DNA of 64,000 nucleotides from Tridacna crocea (GCA_943736015.1 OX031071.1:42162619-42226618), one strand, 5' to 3'. Positions 10,551 through 19,058 are shown, counted from the first letter of the stretch. The notes: generated by a model not told the origin, from the sequence alone. Program-made: numbers and translations.

Positions 10551-11664
10551 CACTGGCAGAAGGCCAACAGGCTTATGTCATGGCCGGTGTCCGTCGTGCG
10601 TGCGTGTGTGCGTGTGTGCGTGCGTTAACTTTTATTTCAAACATCTTCTCTGAAACCACTCATCCAATTTTGAGGAAACGTAACAGAATTGTTCCTGTCA
10701 TGGTCCTCTTTAGAATTCCATGAAAGAATTTGATTCCTTCAAGAACTCTGATTGACATGGCAACCAAACTGAAAAATATTGAAAATCTTTAAGAATCTTC
10801 TTCTTGGAAACGATAAGGCCTAGGGCTACCAAATTTTGCAGTGTAGCTTTATCTAGTGGACCTCTACCAACTTTTTTTCAAATAATAGCCCTGGGGTCAA
10901 AGTTGGCCCGTCCCGGGGGTCACAAGTTTTATATGGGCTTATATAGGGAAAACTTTGAAATCCCTCTGCTACCTAGCCATAGGGCCTAGGGCTACCGAAT
11001 TTGGCATGTATCTTTATCAAGCGGGTGTCTACCAAGAATGCTCAAACTATAGCCCTGTGGTCAAATTTGGCCTGGCCTGGGGGTCACAAGTTTTACATGG
11101 GCTTATATAGGGAAAACTTTAAAAATCTTCTATAACCTAGCGATAAGGCCTATGGCTACCAGATTTGGTATGTAGCTTTATATAGTGAGTTTCTACAAAG
11201 GATGCCATGAGTTCAAATTTGGCCCCTTCCCATGGGGGTCACAAGTTTTACATGGGCTTATATTTGGAAAACTGAAAGAATCTACTTGTACCTAGCCATA
11301 AGGCCTAGTAAACAGAATAAGACCTAGGGCTACTAAATTTAGCTCTGCCTCATGGGTCTGATGTTTTACAGTGCCTTTTATTTAGAAAACTTTGAAAAAT
11401 CTTCTTGTCTATAACCACACAATCTAGACCTATATTATTTCATATGGGGCTTTATCGTGTGGACCTCCACCAGGATTCAAGTAATTATTGCTCTGTGGAT
11501 AAAAATGGCTGTGCCTACAGGTCATAACTTTCTCGGATTTTATAGAAAAAAATTAGTATGTCTTCAAGTTTGAATCAAATTGGCCAAGTATTGTAATGTT
11601 TGGCTTGTAGTGTTTCTACTTATTAGCCAGTGGAGCGATACACGGCCGTCATGGCCCTCTTGTT
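10545..11664 (+). mobile_element. 1.1-kb GCTCCACTGGC element (family F), copy 1
   Basis: Inverted ends TAGCTCCACTGGC (10545) and GCCAGTGGAGC (11626). A GTGC/GTGTGC microsatellite lies just inside the left end (10593-10624). The body repeats degenerate units of the type GCCTAGGGCTACCAAATTTG ... TCACAAGTTTTACATGGGCT at 130-160 bp spacing. No long frame is open. Reverse copies are at 22985 and 27447. Confidence 0.75.
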
Positions 11665-12217
11665 TTAATATTGAAATCAAACTCACCCACTCTGTCTTTC
11701 AACACTATTTCAGTTATTTCGCGGTGACTATGATTTCATAAACTTTCCGTTGTTATGTAATTTCTGTTTTGCGCAAGTCTACTTTGGCACAAAATCTAAT
11801 GTATCCGTAAAGTGCCGTCTCGGATCAGCCTGCGAGATAGTACTTTACACAAATGTCCGAATGTCCCTTCTTTGGTGTTGCAAGCCATATGCAAGAGGTT
11901 TATCACTCAGAGTGTTTAGAAATGAGTAATGTTCTGGCAATGTTGAACAGCAGGTTTAACACATCTCTGTGACTAAGCAAATCGTCACATAAGCATTGAT
12001 CCATAAAATCCCTTTTGTCTAACAATCAATTGGATCTCAATGTAGGAATGAGCCTATGACATGCTGAAAATTTACTAGATCTAATTGCAAAAAATGTCGA
12101 TCCGTGTCAACCTGAACCGAATCTAGAAAATATTAGAAAGGGAGCCTCAAACGAGACAAAGAACACTCTTTGTAGGCGAGATAGCAATTTTTTATATTAA
12201 AGTTCAACAGATCACGG

Positions 12218-12284
12218 GGTCGGTGCAAGACTATTGTAAGTGCATATACAATGTATATGCACTTACAATAGTCTTGCACTTACC
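12218..12284. repeat. Perfect 27-bp-stem hairpin
   Basis: 12223-12279 is a perfect inverted repeat: a 27-nt arm beginning GTGCAAGACTATTGTAAG, loop AAT, then its exact complement. Pairing extends to GGGGT/ACCCC outside two mismatches. It could be a foldback insertion or a small-RNA precursor; the sequence alone does not decide. Confidence 0.9.
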
Positions 12285-12337
12285 CCTCGAAATGTTCTCC
12301 TGCTGCTATCCCAATTCATTCCTTTTAAAAAACAGAG

Positions 12338-12352
12338 TATAAAATGACGTCA
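12338..12352 (+). promoter_or_regulatory. TATA box followed by CRE palindrome
   Basis: TATAAA at 12338 is followed at once by TGACGTCA (12345-12352), a full CRE/ATF site, about 60 bp before the tRNA-Pro primer site at 12409. In an LTR this would be the expected place for U3 promoter elements. Inference only. Confidence 0.35.
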
Positions 12353-12408
12353 CTTATGACATCATACATTTACGACTACTTATCTCAAACATGTATAACT
12401 TCCTAAGA

Positions 12409-12765
12409 TGGGGGCTCGTCCGGGATTGACCACCAAGCCATTAACCCCATTTTTATTGTCCAAAAACGGACTGCCTAATAAGGCTTTGAGTCATCAATAA
12501 ATGATGACTTTATAAGAAGGGGTGTGTTTCGGGAGACCACTCCTTCATGCATGGCTTTGTCCCGATTTAAATACAATACCTAACAATTGCGTTAGGCAGA
12601 TGTCTTTTTAAATCAGTGGTTATGGTATTAGTCTTTTAAGCCTCGAGAAACGAGGCTATTTGTCCACCATGGATTCGAAGCTTACCGATACAATTGGTAG
12701 TTCAGCCATGCATTTGTTGGGGACTTCCATGTTCGTAAGATTAGTATGAAATAATTTAATTAAAT
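12409..12765 (+). mobile_element. Miniature LTR-type element with tRNA-Pro primer site, copy 1
   Basis: 12409-12426 reads TGGGGGCTCGTCCGGGAT, exactly complementary to the last 18 nt of animal tRNA-Pro, the primer site used by gammaretroviruses. A short internal part follows (TAATAAGGCTTTGAGTCATC, GGGTGTGTTTCGGGAGACCA, CCCGATTTAAATACAATACC), then from about 12600 a terminal-repeat-like block (AATCAGTGGTTATGGTATTA, CCTCGAGAAACGAGG, ATGTTCGTAAGA). The upstream terminal repeat is hardly recognisable apart from ACTTCC..TAAGA just before the primer site. There is no gag or pol. The second copy at 25487 has both terminal blocks. Confidence 0.55.
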
Positions 12766-12784
12766 GTCAGTTTAAGAGCTTCTA

Positions 12785-12852
12785 AGGTCATGTCATGGCG
12801 GTCATTGATGCACCCTTACTTTATGTTTCCGGGCTTTCTCACACCAGTAGTG
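12785..12852 (-). repeat. SINE tail fragment, minus strand
   Basis: GGTCATGTCATGGCGGTCAT followed by GGGCTTTCTCACACCAGTA is the reverse of the tail in the SINE at 45925 and parallels 19105-19165. Confidence 0.5.
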
Positions 12853-12854
12853 CT

Positions 12855-13152
12855 GCCGAGCGGCCTTAGCTCAGTCGGTAGTGTACAGGACTTCAGAACA
12901 GGGGATCGTGAGTTCGATCCAAGGCTGGGTCAATTTCTTTCCAAAGATTGATGATAGTCATTGCTCTCTCACCGCTGATCTATGTTTCGACTATGCTTAT
13001 GTAGGAAGGCAGCCAGTGGCTTGGAAAGAATATTGTGTGGAGTACTGGTAATAGAATCTCCAGGAAAACATGGACTGGTGCACTGGCCGCCGCGAAATAA
13101 GTGAAATAATGTTGAAAACAGCGTTAAACACCATACAATGAGTCAATCAATC
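12855..13152 (+). repeat. tRNA-headed SINE (type 1), near full length
   Basis: The head GCCTTAGCTCAGTCGGTAG (A box) and GTGAGTTCGATCCAAGGC (B box) is tRNA-like. The body has AAGGCAGCCAGTGGCTTGGA and AATCTCCAGGAAAACATG; the tail has GCGTTAAACACCATACAATG. Further copies are at 41353-41625 and 17880-18240. It has no acceptor-stem closure of a real tRNA gene. Confidence 0.85.
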
Positions 13153-13279
13153 ACACCAGTACTGACATTTTTTTTGTGTATCATGTATGGTTTTACAATA
13201 TGTTACATCGCCACACTGATTAGAAAATGACCAGTGGAAATGGATCTTTAAGCCTTTACCTCTAAATGTCGGTTCCTGG

Positions 13280-13415
13280 AAGTTTCGCCCCAAAACCATT
13301 TCCTCCCCTAGTCGTTTCGCCCCCAAGACGTTCCCCCCCCCCGGTCGTTTCCCCCCCTGGTCGTTTCGTACCCCCTTGGTCGTTTCACCCCCCTGGTTGT
13401 TTCCCCCCTAGTCTT
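13280..13415 (+). repeat. Minisatellite of CCCC(T/A)GGTCGTTTCG units
   Basis: About seven imperfect units of 17-21 bp, each TCGTTTC followed by a C-run. The proline-rich frame across it is a product of the repeat, not a gene. Confidence 0.85.
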
Positions 13416-13459
13416 TCGCACCAAATACAAGAATTGCAACTTGAAAAGTTTATGAATTT

Positions 13460-13607
13460 TAATAGCAGGACACCAGCATTTTCTCCTTTTCCAACGATGT
13501 TTTCTACTCTATGACAGTCAGCATAGTGCACATTGCACATCGTTTTTGGTTAGCAAATGCTTTCAACTTGGACAAATCTAGAATTTTACAGTATGGTAAA
13601 GAATTAA
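13460..13607 (-). mobile_element. Family A MITE, right half only
   Basis: ACCAGCATTTTCTCCTTTTC, AATGTTTTCTACTCTATGAC, GCAAATGCTTTCAACTTGGA and GGTAAAGAATTAA. The left half is absent. Confidence 0.7.
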
Positions 13608-13701
13608 TGCAAAACTGTTGTAACCATAAACCCATACAGAAATATATAAGTGAACCCTATCAAAGTTTGATCAGTATATACATGTATTTCTGTTTTAACA
13701 G

Positions 13702-13735
13702 ATCTCCATTGAAAGTGGATCTTCGGCCAATACTG
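13702..13735 (+). CDS. CAND1: CAND1 exon (34 bp), middle of the protein
   Basis: Seen: polypyrimidine TTTCTGTTTTAACAG| ends at 13701, 34 nt follow, then |GTGAGT. In the only open frame it encodes (G)SPLKVDLRPIL, with the first codon split after two bases. Known: CAND1, the HEAT-repeat protein that binds cullin-RBX1 and exchanges F-box modules, has GSPLKIDLRPVL at this point, roughly residue 540 of about 1230. The next exon of the window continues in phase 0 with the residues that follow in CAND1. Both splice sites look functional. No earlier CAND1 exon was recognised upstream in the window. Confidence 0.85.
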
Positions 13736-13771
13736 GTGAGTAGCCAATTGGGATTTAGTACTTCAAAATAG

Positions 13772-13812
13772 TTAGATAGATAGATAGATAAATCCTTTAT
13801 TAAAGATTTGAT
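13772..13812 (+). repeat. (TAGA)n microsatellite with A+T tail
   Basis: Four to five TAGA units lead into TAAATCCTTTATTAAAGA. Such a tail may mark the 3' end of a retroposon, but no body was recognised. Confidence 0.6.
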
Positions 13813-13872
13813 CTTTACAGATCTTCATCATCACACATTCACAATCATGTATTGTTTAAGTGTAGTGAGTAG

Positions 13873-14102
13873 TGAACTCTGTACCAAACGACAAAATTAT
13901 GGATAGGTCCAAATTGAAAGCATTTGCAGACGAGAAAATAGATATGATTGAAAGGTTGAAATTTGGTTTGTGGATGGTAGAAAACATTGTGGGAAAAGGA
14001 GAAAATGGTGGTTAGCAGCATTTTCTCCTTTTCCCACAATGTTTTCAAAGGGCTTCTTTTTCAGGGGTCGTTAAAAGTAGGGTTGATTGGGTAAAGAGTT
14101 AA
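13873..14102 (+). mobile_element. Family A MITE, near-perfect hairpin
   Basis: GAACTCTGTACCAAACGACA at the left, TTGAAAGCATTTGCAGACGA, hairpin 13980-14048 with long paired arms (AAAACATTGTGGGAAAAGG facing CCTTTTCCCACAATGTTTT), then GGTCGTTAAAAGTAG and GGGTAAAGAGTTAA. It lies in the CAND1 intron. Confidence 0.9.
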
Positions 14103-14124
14103 GATCTACTTAATATGAACACTT

Positions 14125-14246
14125 TAGAAAACATCGTGGGAAAAGGAGAAAATGGTGGTTAGCAGGATTTTCTCCTTTTCCCACAATGTTTTCAAAGGGT
14201 TTCTTTCACAGGGTCGTTAAAGGAGGGTTAATTGGGTAAAGAGTTA
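14125..14246 (+). mobile_element. Family A MITE, right half
   Basis: A near copy of the right half of the preceding element, sharing its odd GGTGGTTAGCAG loop, so it arose by local duplication rather than fresh insertion. Ends GGGTAAAGAGTTAA. Confidence 0.8.
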
Positions 14247-14362
14247 AGATGTGTTATATGTCAAAACTAAACTGATGTCAAAAGCAAAATTGTGTATTTC
14301 ATAGTTTCCGTGTTTTCTGCATCAAGCACGAATTCATTTTACTTCCATGGCCGATCCTTATT

Positions 14363-14671
14363 TTAATTCTTTACCAAACGACAAAATTTAGACTTGTCCA
14401 AATTGAAAGCATTTGCAGACAACAAAATGGATGTGGTTCAAAGATTTAAGACTGTTTTGGGAAGGGTAGAAAACATTCTGGGAAAAGGAAAGCATTTGCA
14501 GACAGCAAAATAAAATGTGGCTCAAAGATTGAAGGCTGTTTTAGGAAGGGTAGAAAACATTGTGGGAAAAGGAGAAAACGCTGGATACTTGCATTTTCTC
14601 CTTTTCCTACAATGTTTTCGGAAGGCTTTTTTCCATGTTTCGTTAAGTTGGCATTGTGTGGTAAAGAGTTT
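14363..14671 (+). mobile_element. Family A MITE with internal duplication
   Basis: TTAATTCTTTACCAAACGAC at the left. The segment GCATTTGCAGAC...GGTAGAAAACATT occurs twice (about 14407-14484 and 14492-14564), so the first hairpin arm is repeated. The right end GTGGTAAAGAGTTTA has lost its TTAA. Confidence 0.8.
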
Positions 14672-14714
14672 AGTGCCCCTTTGAAAGAAGGCATTTGGAA
14701 GAAAGAGGGCATTT

Positions 14715-14781
14715 GAAAACATTGTAAGAAAAGGAGAAAATGCTGATAACCAGCATTTTCTCCTCCCACAATATTTTCCAT
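14715..14781. mobile_element. Family A hairpin core only
   Basis: GAAAACATTGTAAGAAAAGG, ATGCTGATAACCAGCAT and CCTCCCACAATATTTTCC form a hairpin with no MITE flanks. Confidence 0.7.
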
Positions 14782-14976
14782 TCTCATAACCCCCCAAAAA
14801 ATTAATAATTTGTGTAACATTTGATTCGTCCTGTGCAAAGAATGTCAGATTCGAGTTCGATTCATGGCTTGGATATATTACCTTAATAATTTCCTATGTT
14901 TGTCCTCTAGAAACCCAATTAGTTTTGGTTCAGAAAAGGTGTACTTAATGACAGAAGAAAGGAAACATCACCAATT

Positions 14977-15156
14977 CAGAGATCTAGATAGAGGGAGTGA
15001 TTTAGATTTCAAAATTGAAAATATTAATTATTCCCCACTAAACCCTATGTTACCTCATCGAGACGATTCTAATGAGTACGCAAAACATAGGGTTTGGAAG
15101 AGAAATAAAAGATTTAGAATACCGCTAGGCATTACTCCCTCTTATCTGGATATCTG
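14977..15156. mobile_element. Foldback MITE (family E), copy 2
   Basis: The ends CAGAGATCTAGATAGAGGGA and TCCCTCTTATCTGGATATCT are inverted repeats, and the core ACCCTATGTTACC faces AAACATAGGGTTT. 180 bp, 110 bp before the CAND1 exon. Confidence 0.75.
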
Positions 15157-15211
15157 ACCATGTTTACGATTTCACGTGTTGCCTATACTTTTAACAGCTA
15201 TAAAGCAATGA

Positions 15212-15280
15212 AATTTTTCTAATTTTAGAATGAGGGAATACACAATCAAATGTTTCTAATTTTAGAACGAGGGAATACCT
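15212..15280 (+). repeat. CAND1: 37-bp tandem duplication of the CAND1 3' splice site
   Basis: TTTCTAATTTTAG|AA(T/C)GAGGGAATAC occurs at 15216 and again 37 bp later. The copied AGs are at 15228 and 15265. Since 37 is not a multiple of 3, use of the first acceptor would shift the frame; the second one continues CAND1 correctly. Confidence 0.8.
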
Positions 15281-15333
15281 ATTCTAGCCTCATTCCTGAG
15301 AAAGAACCAGCGGGCGCTCAAATTGAGCACCCT
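15266..15333 (+). CDS. CAND1: CAND1 exon, 5' part (before foldback insertion)
   Basis: Seen: TTCTAATTTTAG| then, in phase 0 from the 34-bp exon, NEGIPILASFLRKNQRALKL and ST, ending at ACCCT (15329-15333). Human CAND1 has GEGVPILASFLRKNQRALKL here, so the call is firm. At 15334 the sequence changes to a foldback transposon; the CAND1 frame resumes at 15790. Joined without the insert and one copy of ACCCT, the exon would be 186 nt, 62 codons, with no stop. Reading through instead meets TGA at 15371 after 14 codons. Confidence 0.9.
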
Positions 15334-15784
15334 CACGGCAGGGAATCACGTGACACAACAACAACAACAATGACCGTTATTTGAAAAAATTCCCCGACTT
15401 CAGGTAAGAAAATCTTCAATAATTCCGTTAATACATGACCGATTGGAATTTGGTTTAAAGCAGAGAAGGCGGAAGGACTCCAGGGATTTGCTTGATGTGT
15501 TAGATTTTTTAAACAACACCTGATAAAAAAGTTATTGACGAGCAAACAAAATTTTTACCCTGGATAATTTGTTTGCTCGTCAATAACTTTTTTATCAGGT
15601 GTTGTTTAAAAAACCTAACACATCAAGCAAATCTCCGGAGTCCTTCCGTCTTCTCTGCTTCAAACCAAATTCCAATCGGTCACGTATTAAGGGAATTATT
15701 GAAGATTTTCTGACCTGAAGTTGGGGAATTTTTTCAAATAACGGTCATTGTTGTTGTTGTTGTGTCACGTGATTCCCCACCGTG
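15334..15784. mobile_element. 451-bp foldback transposon inside a CAND1 exon
   Basis: It begins CACGGCAGGGAATCACGTG and ends CACGTGATTCCCCACCGTG. The two arms (about 15334-15552 and 15566-15784) are nearly identical inverted copies over some 215 bp around a loop of about 13 nt. The flanks ACCCT at 15329-15333 and 15785-15789 are a 5-bp target duplication, and deleting insert plus one ACCCT restores CAND1 exactly. A 5-bp duplication with CACNGTG-like termini resembles Transib/ProtoRAG elements; that class call is inference. Only short frames lie inside the arms, and no transposase. Confidence 0.92.
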
Positions 15785-15789
15785 ACCCT

Positions 15790-15907
15790 GGCTTGTTTAG
15801 ACGTGATGGTACAGAACTACGGTCAGGCGTTGACGGCGGGGATGATTAATGATATCATGAAGGAAATGCCGTTATTGATCAACGAAAATGATCTGCACGT
15901 TTCTCAG
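15790..15907 (+). CDS. CAND1: CAND1 exon, 3' part (after foldback insertion)
   Basis: Continues the split CTG codon: (L)ACLDVMVQNYGQALTAGMIN, then DIMKEMPLLINENDLHVSQ, closing at CAG|GTACGT (15907). Known: CAND1 reads LSALDILIKNYSDSLTAAMI ... ELPPLISESDMHVSQ in this HEAT repeat. The 5' boundary here is the transposon, not a splice site. No following CAND1 exon (expected to begin near a MAISFLTTL-like helix) was found in the 48 kb downstream, so either the next intron is very large or this is a displaced fragment. Confidence 0.88.
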
Positions 15908-15990
15908 GTACGTAGCCAAACTCCATACCACACAGCGAAAATGATCTACACGTTTCTCAGGTACGTAGCCAAACTCCATACCACACAGCA
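15883..15990 (+). repeat. CAND1: 53-bp tandem duplication across the CAND1 donor
   Basis: CGAAAATGATCTGCACGTTT with CTCAG|GTACGTAGCC and CCATACCACACAG is present at 15883 and again at 15936. It spans the last 25 coding nt, the donor and the first bases of the adjoining MITE. The second donor (15960) is out of frame with the first. Confidence 0.9.
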
Positions 15991-16201
15991 AAAATGTAGA
16001 CTTGTCCAAATTGAAAGTACTGGCAGAGGACAATTTAAATGTCGCCAAAATGATGACATTAGTCTTTGGTATATTAGAAAAATTGTTGGAAAAGAAGAAA
16101 ATGCTGGTTACCAGCATATTCTCCTTTTCCCACAATGTTTTCAAAGGTCTCTCTCTCTCTCTAGGGTCATTAAGAGTTGGGATTGTTTCGTAAAAGCGTA
16201 A
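15968..16201 (+). mobile_element. Family A MITE abutting the CAND1 donor
   Basis: AACTCCATACCACACAGCAA, TAGACTTGTCCAAATTGAAA, hairpin 16075-16145 (ATGCTGGTTACCAGCAT loop), a CT run and GGGATTGTTTCGTAAAAGCG. It starts only about 60 bp after the exon. Confidence 0.85.
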
Positions 16202-17154
16202 GCAGTTAGAATAGCATTTTGTTTGACAAATATTTTGGCAGGATGCTGGTATTAGATTTAAAGGTGGCCCTTCAGATTTTGGGGCGAAAAATTTACAAAA
16301 GTGCAAAAAAATCATCCTTATACTTTCAAAGCCTTTTAATTTTCATTCATAAAACCCCAGTAGTCAAAAACCGTCCGAAAACACGAGAAATTAGAGATTT
16401 ATAACGGCCCAGGTTGACACCAACGGGAGACACATTCTATTTTTAGATGATCAGTTCGCTCATTTACTTGCAGGAATACACAGAAGAAGCTTCAAATATA
16501 GCGTCCGAAGAAGAGATTATGGAAAATAATTATTACATGTTTGTTAGAAAACAGTGGGGAAAAAGGAGAAAATGTAGGTCCAACAAAAGATTTTTGATAG
16601 CTGAAGAAGCCACACAATGTCCGCACGAGTACAGCACATATAATGAAAAAAACGGATGTTTACTGGGTATGTTTTGGATAACAAACGGGTCTTTTGAAGG
16701 ATATAACTGTACGAGAAACGGACTTGTACTGGATAAAACAGAAGTACAATGCATAAGAACAAGACAAAACGTTCTTCCAACATATGTTGAACGGAAACAT
16801 ACCAAGCACCAACATACGAGGAACGTATCGGTGACGTGACATACTGAGGCTATAAATAGTCAGATGCACCCGAAGTATGTAATTTGCACATCTCTGTCCA
16901 TTTTGTCCGGTGGAAATTTTGAACATTCTCAAAACTTCCCGCAAGACGGAACGGACATCACCGGACATCGCTGGAAAAGTAGTTGAGTCATCGGATAAGA
17001 ACGGACACACACGGATAAAATTATTTTTATCCGGTACTCGTCCGTAACCTTGGTGTGACCTTTCAAACAAGCTATTTTTTTACTCTCACAAATCTGAACG
17101 CATACGCCGTTAAAAAAGAACTTGAGCGTTACAAGTGAACTTAATTTTCTGTGA

Positions 17155-17281
17155 AAGGGTAGAAAATGCCTGGAAAAGGAGAAAATGCTAGTTACCAGCA
17201 TTTTCTCCTTTTCCCATGATGTTTTCAAAAGTCAGATTTTCTCTTGTCGTTAAAAGTCTGGATTAAGGGATAACATATTAA
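17155..17281 (+). mobile_element. Family A MITE, right half
   Basis: GGGTAGAAAATGCCTGGAAA, hairpin loop ATGCTAGTTACCAGCAT, then TTGTCGTTAAAAGTC and ATATTAA. The preceding 16202-17154 holds no recognisable gene, only a stray GAAAACAGTGGGGAAAAAGG arm at 16547. Confidence 0.7.
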
Positions 17282-17511
17282 AGTTTTTTTCACTTCAGAA
17301 AAAAATGGTCTTTTAACATTGGATATAATGAGTGAATAAAAGAATGGGATGGAGTAGTTAAGAAGTTCAGATGTTTTTTGTATTTTTCTTTTGAATGAAT
17401 AAATCATGTTTAGTGAATTTATACCCAAATATTTGTTCTAATTTGTTATTTTGAGAGATTAGAATAAGTTGTAAGAACTTACTCCTCAATCGATGTAAAA
17501 TAGGTATGCTG

Positions 17512-17724
17512 AACTCATTACCAAACGACAAAATTTTAGACTGGTCCAAATTGAAAGCATTAGTAGACTACAAAATAAACGTGATTGAAAAGTTGAAGTT
17601 TGTTTTGAGAAAGGTAGAAAACATTGTGGGAAAATGAGTAACTAGCATTTTCTCTTTTTCCCACAATGTTTTCTTTTTTTTCTCTGGGTCGTTAAAAGTC
17701 GGGATTGTTTGGTAAAGACTAAAT
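17512..17724 (+). mobile_element. Family A MITE, near full length
   Basis: AACTCATTACCAAACGACAA, GACTGGTCCAAATTGAAAGC, a shortened hairpin (17615-17672), GGGTCGTTAAAAGTCGGGAT and TTTGGTAAAGACTAAA. Confidence 0.85.
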
Positions 17725-17879
17725 GTAAACTATATTTTCTTCTTTAACCGCCATGTTTAAGATATGTCTGGCAGTATAAAATAGAAACTTCCTTGATGCA
17801 GACAAGGTTAGATGTAGTTGTGGAATCGACTAAGTTGTGACAAGTGCCCTTTAAATGTGGTTTCCGTTTTAAACTAGGC

Positions 17880-18240
17880 CGCCATTGGTTTTGTAAGAAT
17901 AATGTGTGGAGTAAATAAAAAGAAACTCCAAGAAAGCATGGTGCACAAGCTGTCGTGATATAACTGAACAAGTGTTGAAAACTGCATTAACTCTTTACAA
18001 CACAGCAAAATTTTAGACCTATCCAGATTGAAAACATTTTGTAGGCATCAATTTCATAGTGGCTAAAATGACTAAATTTTTCTTTTATAGGGTAGAATAC
18101 TTTGTGGGAAAAAGGAGAAAATACTAGTTACCAGAATGTTCTCCTTTACCCACAAGGTTTTCAAAAGGCTTATTCCTCAGGGTCATTAAAAGTCGTCATT
18201 GTGTGGTAAAGGGTTACACACTATACAGACTATCGATCAA
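17880..18240 (+). repeat. Type 1 SINE tail split by a TTAA MITE
   Basis: 17880-17990 carries AAAGAAACTCCAAGAAAGCA and GTTGAAAACTGCATTAA. After the MITE (to 18217) the SINE resumes as ACACACTATACAGACTATC, matching AACACCATACAATGAGTC of the copy at 13125. The MITE therefore entered the TTAA of the SINE tail. Confidence 0.8.
17987..18217 (+). mobile_element. Family A MITE inserted in a SINE
   Basis: TTAACTCTTTACAACACAGC at the left and GTGTGGTAAAGGGTTAC at the right; the right TTAA has mutated to TTAC. Hairpin 18105-18172. Confidence 0.88.
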
Positions 18241-18434
18241 CCATTTTGAGCTACCAGTCACATGATCTTAAACATGGCGGTGCCCATGTAAATAGATTAG
18301 CAACGAGATGAACAACCACTTATTCACATCTATCAACTTGTCGGTGAAAACTGCCAATCAGTTGATAAATCAAGTTATCAACTGAGTGTACAAACTGTTT
18401 GCCAACGGAACTATATCTAGTAAGATTTCGATAA

Positions 18435-18925
18435 AAAATTTTGACGCCTGTTTTCTTTTTTTTTACCGTTAACGCACAGTCCCTACTTTTGGGACCCTGA
18501 GAAAGAAGCCATTAGAAAACCATTGTGGAAAAAGGAAAAAAAGCTGGTAACCTGCATTTTCTCCTTTTCCCACAAGGTTTTCTACCCTTCACAAAACAAA
18601 TTTCAAATTTTCAGTCAATTTTATTCTGTCGTCTGCAAATGTTTTCAATTTGGACAAACCTATAATATTGTCGTATGGTAATGAGTTAAGGGAAGCTTTA
18701 TAAATATGAAAATGTTAAAACGGCGTATTTCCGGCGAAGGAAAGTTTTGTGAATTGTACAACTAACCAAACGCCAGCTCCACCCACTCAAAAAACAATCA
18801 GCCAATCAGCGATCAGATATAAATTTGTGATGCCTGTTTTCTTTTTTTTTAGAGAAGCTTTATAAATATAAAAATGTTAAAGCAGCGTATTTCCGGTGAA
18901 GAAATGTTCTGTGAAGGTATATTAC
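18435..18925 (+). repeat. Local duplication, one copy carrying a MITE
   Basis: GACGCCTGTTTTCTTTTTTTT (18443) and TAAATATGAAAATGTTAAAA with GCGTATTTCCGGCGAAG (18702-18740) flank the MITE at 18469-18689. The same two pieces are adjacent at 18831-18900 without a MITE, giving the unfilled version about 380 bp away. Confidence 0.8.
18469..18689 (-). mobile_element. Family A MITE, full length
   Basis: TTAACGCACAGTCCCTACTT, GACCCTGAGAAAGAAGCC, hairpin arms at 18515-18585, TCGTCTGCAAATGTTTTCAA and GGTAATGAGTTAA, with TTAA at both ends. Confidence 0.9.
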
Positions 18926-19058
18926 ATGTATCATGCTGCATGATATTATCTTCTTCAAATACAAATCTGATTTTGGCATTCTGGGTACGCAACCAGACTA
19001 TTTTTCAAAACAAAAAGCGTTACATCAAGGTGGACCTTCAAATTTTGGAACAACAATT

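Noticed and set aside
13266..13514. Proline-rich reading frame
   Set aside because: It is the translation of a C-rich minisatellite followed by a MITE fragment.
15782..16201. A continuous 139-codon reading frame
   Set aside because: Only the first 40 codons are CAND1; the rest is intron, a tandem copy of the donor, and a MITE.
16447..16839. Frame starting MISSLIYLQEYTEEAS preceded by an AG
   Set aside because: It fits no family I know, contains a MITE hairpin arm in frame, and does not follow CAND1; treated as chance.
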